From the NCBI RefSeq assembly GCF_004765815.2, contig NZ_SBIS02000008.1, forward strand, positions 434,001-498,000: a DNA stretch of 64,000 nucleotides, given 5' to 3'. The stretch comes from Halorussus salinus. GTDB lineage: Archaea; Halobacteriota; Halobacteria; Halobacteriales; Haladaptataceae. Made by a program: the position numbers and the translations under genes. How positions within the stretch are numbered: position 1 is the first letter of the stretch; the number at the start of each line of letters is the position of its first letter. Positions 60,405 to 64,000 of the stretch are shown here, in pieces. The notes beneath the pieces were generated by a model. The model did not search any database. It worked only from the letters and a program-made list of their open reading frames with translations, and was not told the DNA's origin.

Positions 60405-63197
60405 ATGGCAGGCGAGTCAGACCGACCCGAACTCCCCATCGAGCGGGGCTTTCCCATCGAGCGCATCAACGAAATCGCCGAGAAGGAGAGTCGCGCCAAG
60501 CAGTACTACCGGCCAATCTACACGATGCACAAGTGGTGGGCGCGCCGACCGGGGAGCGTCTTCCGGGCCATCTGTCTCTACGCGCTACTGGACGACCCCG
60601 AGGAGGTGTCGGTGTTCGAACCCGGCGAGAACAAGACGCTCTCGGACTTCGGCGGCGGGGCAGACGAGATTCGGGACCTCCTCGGCAACGTGAACCAAGC
60701 CGACCCCGAGTCGCTGTGGGACCTCTACCCCAAGGACGTGCGCGTCGAGGACAAGAAGATTCTCGACCCGTTCATGGGCGGCGGGACCTCGCTGGTCGAG
60801 GCGTCGCGCTTCGGCGCGGAGACGGTCGGGTACGACCTGAATCCGGTGGCGTGGTTCGTCACGAAGAAGGAACTCGAAGCGGGCCGGACCGACGTGGCGG
60901 ACCTCGAAGCCGCGTTCGAGGAGGTCCGCGACGACGTAGCAGACGACATCACCCAGTACTACCGGACACCCTGTCCCAACGCCGCGCCCGAGGAGGCCGC
61001 CACCGAGGAGGCCCCGGCCGCCACCGAGGAGGCCCCGACCGCCACCGAGGAGGCCCCGACCGCCACCGAGGAGGCCCCGGCCGCCACCGAGGAGGCCCCG
61101 GACGCCAGCGACGACCCGCTGGCCCACGGCCACGACCACGAGGCCGACGTGATGTACAACTTCTGGGTCAAGGAACTGGACTGCGTGTCCTGTGGCCACA
61201 CGGTGCCGCTGTTCAAGGACTACCGCGTCGCCAAGGGTCGCTACGACGACGACGACAAGTACAACGTTCTCTGCCCGGACTGCGGGGACATCGTGCTGGT
61301 GGACGACTGGCGAAGCGAGTGCAGTTGCTCGTCGTGCGCCCACGAGTTCGTGCCCGAGGAGGGCAATGCTTCTGGTAGTAACTACACCTGCCCAGATTGC
61401 GGCCAAAAGTACGGCATCACCGACGCGATTCAGGAGCAGGGCGGGTTCGACCTGCGACTCTACGCCGTCGAGTGGTACTGTCCGACCTGCGACGAAAATA
61501 CCGGTTCACGAAGCGAATCGAAGGGATACAAACCAGTAAGTGCTTTTGACGAAGCACTTTATTCTGAGGCCGCTTCCGTGTGGGAGCAACAGGAAGGATT
61601 GCACCAGTACATTCCTGATGAAAAAATTCCAGAAGGTGCAATCACGGCGTCATCTTCTATCAGTGGAAACGACGTATTCAATCATGGGTACAGGTTCTGG
61701 GAGGATATGTTAAATGAACGCCAGAAACTATCTCTCTCTAAACTTCTCAAGAAAATAGAAGGGATAGAAGACCAAAACGTAAAGGAGTATCTTCTGCTGG
61801 CCTTCAGTGACTGCTTACGAACTAATACTTTGATGTGTTCTTACCAGCCATCTAGAAATCACTCCAATCACATCTTTAAGACAAATTCGTTCGACCCTCC
61901 GCAACAACCATCTGAAGGAAACGTTTGGGGAGCAGAATACGGGATGGGAACGTTCCAATCCATCTGGAATATGGTGATTAGTGGTGTCGAATACGCGAAC
62001 GCACCTACTGAACGGCACGTAAAGAAAGGAGAAACGATAGAAACTGACAAATTTGCTGGCACAATTGGAGATAAGTCAGAAGTCTACCAAGGAGATATGC
62101 GGAAAATCAGCTCGGAAGATGAGTACGATGCAATCATTTCTGACCCACCGTACTACGACAACATCATTTATTCAGAAGTGTCCGACTTCTTCTACGTCTG
62201 GCTAAAAATCCTTCTCGAAGACGAGTACGACTGCTTTTCTGCCGAAAAGACCCCACGCGCCGAAAGCATAGTCACGAATCCGTATCTCGACAAAGACGTA
62301 GAAGACTTCGAGTCCGAACTTCACCACGCCTTTTCGGTGATTCGCCGTGCAGTAAAAGAAAATGGAGTAGTCGCATTCACGTATCATCACAGCGACTCCG
62401 AATCGTGGGGTGAGTTGCTTGAATCACTCTGTGAAAGCGGATTCGAAGTGACGGCGACGTATCCGATTAACTCCGACCTTCACAAGTTCATCGGTGGTGA
62501 GGCAGTTTCGTTCGATATTGTCGTCATCGCCCGACCAGTCGAGGAGCGCGAACCCATCACGTGGCGCAACCTCCGGCGGAACATCATCAAGACCGCCCAA
62601 GAGACTCGCGCGGACTTGGAGGAGAACCGCGAACTCAAGTCCGGCGACATCGGCGTCATCGAGATGGGCGAGTGCTACCACGAGTACTCCAAGCACCACG
62701 GCGAGGTCCGACGCTACGGCGAGATTATGGACGCCAAGGACGTGGTGGACGAAATCTACGGCATCATCCAAGAGAACAGCGAACTCGGCGAGGTCGAGGT
62801 GTTCCTGAGTCTCCTCGGGACGACCAGTCCCTCCTACGACGACGTGAATCTGGAGTGCCGGTCGGCGAACGTCACGCCCGACCAGTTGAAGGCCAAGAAA
62901 CTGTTCTCGACGGCGGACGGCTTCAGCCTCGGGACGTGGAACGACGACGCCCGGCAGGCGTACATCGAGGAGCGCGTCAACGGCACCGTCGAGGAGTCCC
63001 TGTCGGCGCTGGACAAGGCCCAGTTCCTGCGCTACCGCTACGAACACGGCAAGACCGTGGGCAACTACCTCCAGAAGTGGCGCGACGACGACGACCTGCG
63101 CGAGACCTGCGAGTCGCTGGCGGAAGTGACCGACGACGAGGGGTACGAGCGACTCCTCGGCGGCGACCAGTCGCTCGGCAGTTTCGGCGACGAGTAG
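60405..63197 (+). CDS. DUF1156/COG1743-type zinc-ribbon DNA methyltransferase (MTase 3)
   Basis: 930 residues from the ATG at 60405, aligned with the family start (LPIERGFPIERINEIAEKES). Motif I LDPFMGGGTSLVEA (120-133), zinc pairs from CVSC (260-263) to CPTC (359-362), motif IV DPPYYDNIIYSE (from 580). A Thr-Glu-Pro repeat fills residues about 199-232. The base composition is mosaic: from about 61,480 to 62,510 it is A+T-rich with non-haloarchaeal codon choice, while both ends are typical. A 119-nt stretch (60849-60967) is identical to MTase 1 in inverted orientation. Central motifs resemble MTase 2 (NxSNHIFKTNSF, NVWGAEYGMG) more than MTase 1, so its target may be close to that of MTase 2. 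Confidence 0.92.
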   Translation: MAGESDRPELPIERGFPIERINEIAEKESRAKQYYRPIYTMHKWWARRPGSVFRAICLYALLDDPEEVSVFEPGENKTLSDFGGGADEIRDLLGNVNQADPESLWDLYPKDVRVEDKKILDPFMGGGTSLVEASRFGAETVGYDLNPVAWFVTKKELEAGRTDVADLEAAFEEVRDDVADDITQYYRTPCPNAAPEEAATEEAPAATEEAPTATEEAPTATEEAPAATEEAPDASDDPLAHGHDHEADVMYNFWVKELDCVSCGHTVPLFKDYRVAKGRYDDDDKYNVLCPDCGDIVLVDDWRSECSCSSCAHEFVPEEGNASGSNYTCPDCGQKYGITDAIQEQGGFDLRLYAVEWYCPTCDENTGSRSESKGYKPVSAFDEALYSEAASVWEQQEGLHQYIPDEKIPEGAITASSSISGNDVFNHGYRFWEDMLNERQKLSLSKLLKKIEGIEDQNVKEYLLLAFSDCLRTNTLMCSYQPSRNHSNHIFKTNSFDPPQQPSEGNVWGAEYGMGTFQSIWNMVISGVEYANAPTERHVKKGETIETDKFAGTIGDKSEVYQGDMRKISSEDEYDAIISDPPYYDNIIYSEVSDFFYVWLKILLEDEYDCFSAEKTPRAESIVTNPYLDKDVEDFESELHHAFSVIRRAVKENGVVAFTYHHSDSESWGELLESLCESGFEVTATYPINSDLHKFIGGEAVSFDIVVIARPVEEREPITWRNLRRNIIKTAQETRADLEENRELKSGDIGVIEMGECYHEYSKHHGEVRRYGEIMDAKDVVDEIYGIIQENSELGEVEVFLSLLGTTSPSYDDVNLECRSANVTPDQLKAKKLFSTADGFSLGTWNDDARQAYIEERVNGTVEESLSALDKAQFLRYRYEHGKTVGNYLQKWRDDDDLRETCESLAEVTDDEGYERLLGGDQSLGSFGDE
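60849..60967 (+). repeat. 119-nt segment identical to MTase 1 (inverted copy)
   Basis: Base-by-base comparison shows this MTase 3 segment, coding AWFVTKKELEAGRTDVADLE and on to YYRT, to be identical to the complement of 50186-50304 in MTase 1. Flanking bases differ at silent positions. The two copies point in opposite directions, about 10.7 kb apart. Confidence 0.85.
60999..61105 (+). repeat. 21-bp minisatellite inside MTase 3
   Basis: About five in-frame copies of GCCACCGAGGAGGCCCCGRC encoding A-T-E-E-A-P-(A/T/D). It lies between the CPN motif and the first zinc cysteine, a position where MTase 1 has no insert and MTase 2 has a different one. Confidence 0.8.
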
Positions 63198-63640
63198 CGC
63201 CGCTCGAACCGCACCGCGACCGCAGGCCGCTCTGTCGCCGACGCCTCTCAGACCGCACCGCACAGCATCGCAGACTGCGCCACGACAGCAGACTGCGCCA
63301 CGACAGCAGACTGCACCGCGACAGCAGACCGCACCGCGACAACAGACCGCACCGCGACAGCAGACCGCACCGCGAACCGCGCTGTTGCCGACGCCTATCA
63401 GACCGCACCGCACAGCACCGCAGACCGCACCGCGACAACGGACCGCACCGCGACGGCGAACCGCACCGCGACGGCGAACCGCGCTGTTGCCGACGCCTAT
63501 CAAACCGCACCGCACAGCATCGCAGACTGCGCCGCGACAGCAGACCGCACCGCGACAGCGGACCGCTCCGCGCCGCACCGCCCGGCACCGCCCCGCTTCG
63601 CACCGCTTCGCACCGCTACGCAACGCTCTTCATTGCTTTG
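63198..63640 (+). repeat. Hierarchical tandem-repeat spacer
   Basis: Almost the whole spacer is built of 18-bp units such as CAGCAGACCGCACCGCGA. Three larger copies of a segment beginning GCCGACGCCTATCAGACCG lie at about 63236, 63387 and 63489 (spacings about 151 and 102 nt). Frames on both strands are open because the unit is a multiple of three, giving artificial Arg/Cys/Leu- or His/Arg-rich translations; I regard none as a gene. Units are contiguous and degenerate, without unique spacers. Confidence 0.8.
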
Positions 63641-63673
63641 GAAACGGGAAATATTTCTATAGGATTGGTAGCG

Positions 63674-64000
63674 TTAGGTCTCGTCCGTTCGGGACGACCC
63701 TCCTCGGGACGACTCTTCTCGGGACGGCCGCGCGAGGTCACCGTACAGGTCGGCGAGTTGCTGGCGAAGCACCGCCCCGAGGTCGCCCGCCTGCGCGACC
63801 CGAACCGGGCTGTCGGCGTCGATGGGCGTCGCAAGCGAGTCGTCGTCGTCCACGACCAGCAGGCCGTTGTCCGCGCCGTACCAGTCGTCGGGACCCCCGT
63901 CGAAGACCAACCGCCCGTCGTGGCGCATGTACGCCAGATATTCCAGTAGTTCCTCGACGCCGCGCTCGACCGTCGCCGCGCCCGACTCGCCGTCGCCGTG
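63674..64000 (-). CDS. Unidentified protein, C-terminal part only
   Basis: Runs in from beyond the right edge. The visible 108 residues are acidic and well biased in codon use: VERGVEELLEYLAYMRHDGR, then LVFDGGPDDWYGADNGLLVV and GDLGAVLRQQLADLYGDLAR, ending in a Ser/Arg/Glu tail. I do not recognise the family. It converges on MTase 3 across the repeat spacer, so it need not be part of the defence system, but its position makes it worth identifying. Confidence 0.65.
   Translation of the reverse strand, partial: HGDGESGAATVERGVEELLEYLAYMRHDGRLVFDGGPDDWYGADNGLLVVDDDDSLATPIDADSPVRVAQAGDLGAVLRQQLADLYGDLARPSREESSRGGSSRTDET

Noticed and set aside
47625-63197. DISARM system
   Set aside because: DISARM also uses an SNF2-type helicase and a methyltransferase, but its DrmA helicase, DUF1998 DrmB and phospholipase-D DrmC are not present; DUF1156 plus DUF499 fits BREX-3-like or related systems better.
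62977-63603. Long minus-strand frame rich in Arg, Cys and Leu repeats
   Set aside because: Produced by the tandem repeat (unit divisible by three); all frames there are open, and it overlaps the real MTase 3 end.
63198-63640. Possible CRISPR array
   Set aside because: Repeats are contiguous degenerate 18-bp units with larger duplicated blocks; there are no unique spacers of regular length and no cas genes nearby.

Overview
The window is haloarchaeal (class Halobacteria) chromosomal or megaplasmid DNA. Base composition is high in G+C, coding thirds are strongly G/C-ended, and the proteins are acidic. It carries an archaeal TFB, a TFS-type zinc-ribbon factor, two TrmB-type regulators, many Tat-type (RR) lipoproteins with archaeal lipoboxes, TATA boxes about 25 nt before leaderless starts, and many ATGA stop/start overlaps. 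I cannot name genus or species from the sequence alone.

Layout. (1) 1-5.3 kb: end of a nitrate/taurine/sulfonate-type ABC importer (permease and ATPase), a pair of overlapping lipoprotein genes, a PH-like membrane protein and another lipoprotein. (2) 5.7-14.8 kb: an accessory stretch with an MFS exporter, a secreted beta-sandwich protein, an ABC-2 exporter divergent from a zinc-ribbon ArsR-like regulator, a ParB-like-fold protein, a TFS paralogue and a small membrane protein. It also holds three broken gene remnants not apparent as ordinary open frames (about 8.8-9.0, 12.3-12.5 and 13.4 kb) and a possible tRNA 3'-end fragment (14.14 kb). (3) 14.95-27.2 kb: a compact operon of a Dpp/Opp-type importer (lipoprotein, two permeases, two ATPases) joined to a secreted GH81 endo-1,3-beta-glucanase and a cytoplasmic GH3 beta-glucosidase, with a convergent TrmB regulator. 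This reads as a beta-1,3-glucan (laminarin-like) utilisation locus. (4) 27.3-30.7 kb: membrane protein, BAAT/acyl-CoA-thioesterase-like hydrolase and TFB. (5) 30.9-43.1 kb: an alpha-glucan locus with a maltose-type importer (binding protein, two permeases, divergent MalK-type ATPase), GH15 glucoamylase, GH13 amylase and a second TrmB. An erythromycin-esterase-family gene is inside it, and a luciferase-like oxidoreductase follows.

(6) 44.3-63.2 kb is a defence island and the most interesting part. It holds an McrB/McrC pair, then three DUF1156 (COG1743-type) zinc-ribbon DNA methyltransferase paralogues, a DUF499 giant P-loop ATPase, a SNF2/RapA-type helicase core and a separate coiled-coil/zinc partner, arranged as two divergent transcription units. 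The kit resembles the MTase, ATPase and helicase parts of type 3 BREX, or the predicted DUF1156/DUF499 anti-phage systems, but no PglZ, BrxF or BrxA is visible in the window.

Two of the three methyltransferases are base-composition mosaics. Their central segments, including the DPPY motif, are much more A+T-rich than the flanks, and methyltransferases 1 and 3 share a 119-nt stretch that is letter-for-letter identical in inverted orientation. The island is also unusually rich in minisatellites, both inside genes and in spacers. Together this suggests a modification-based defence locus whose target recognition diversifies by recombination between paralogues. The last 0.3 kb holds the 3' end of an unidentified gene running off the right edge.
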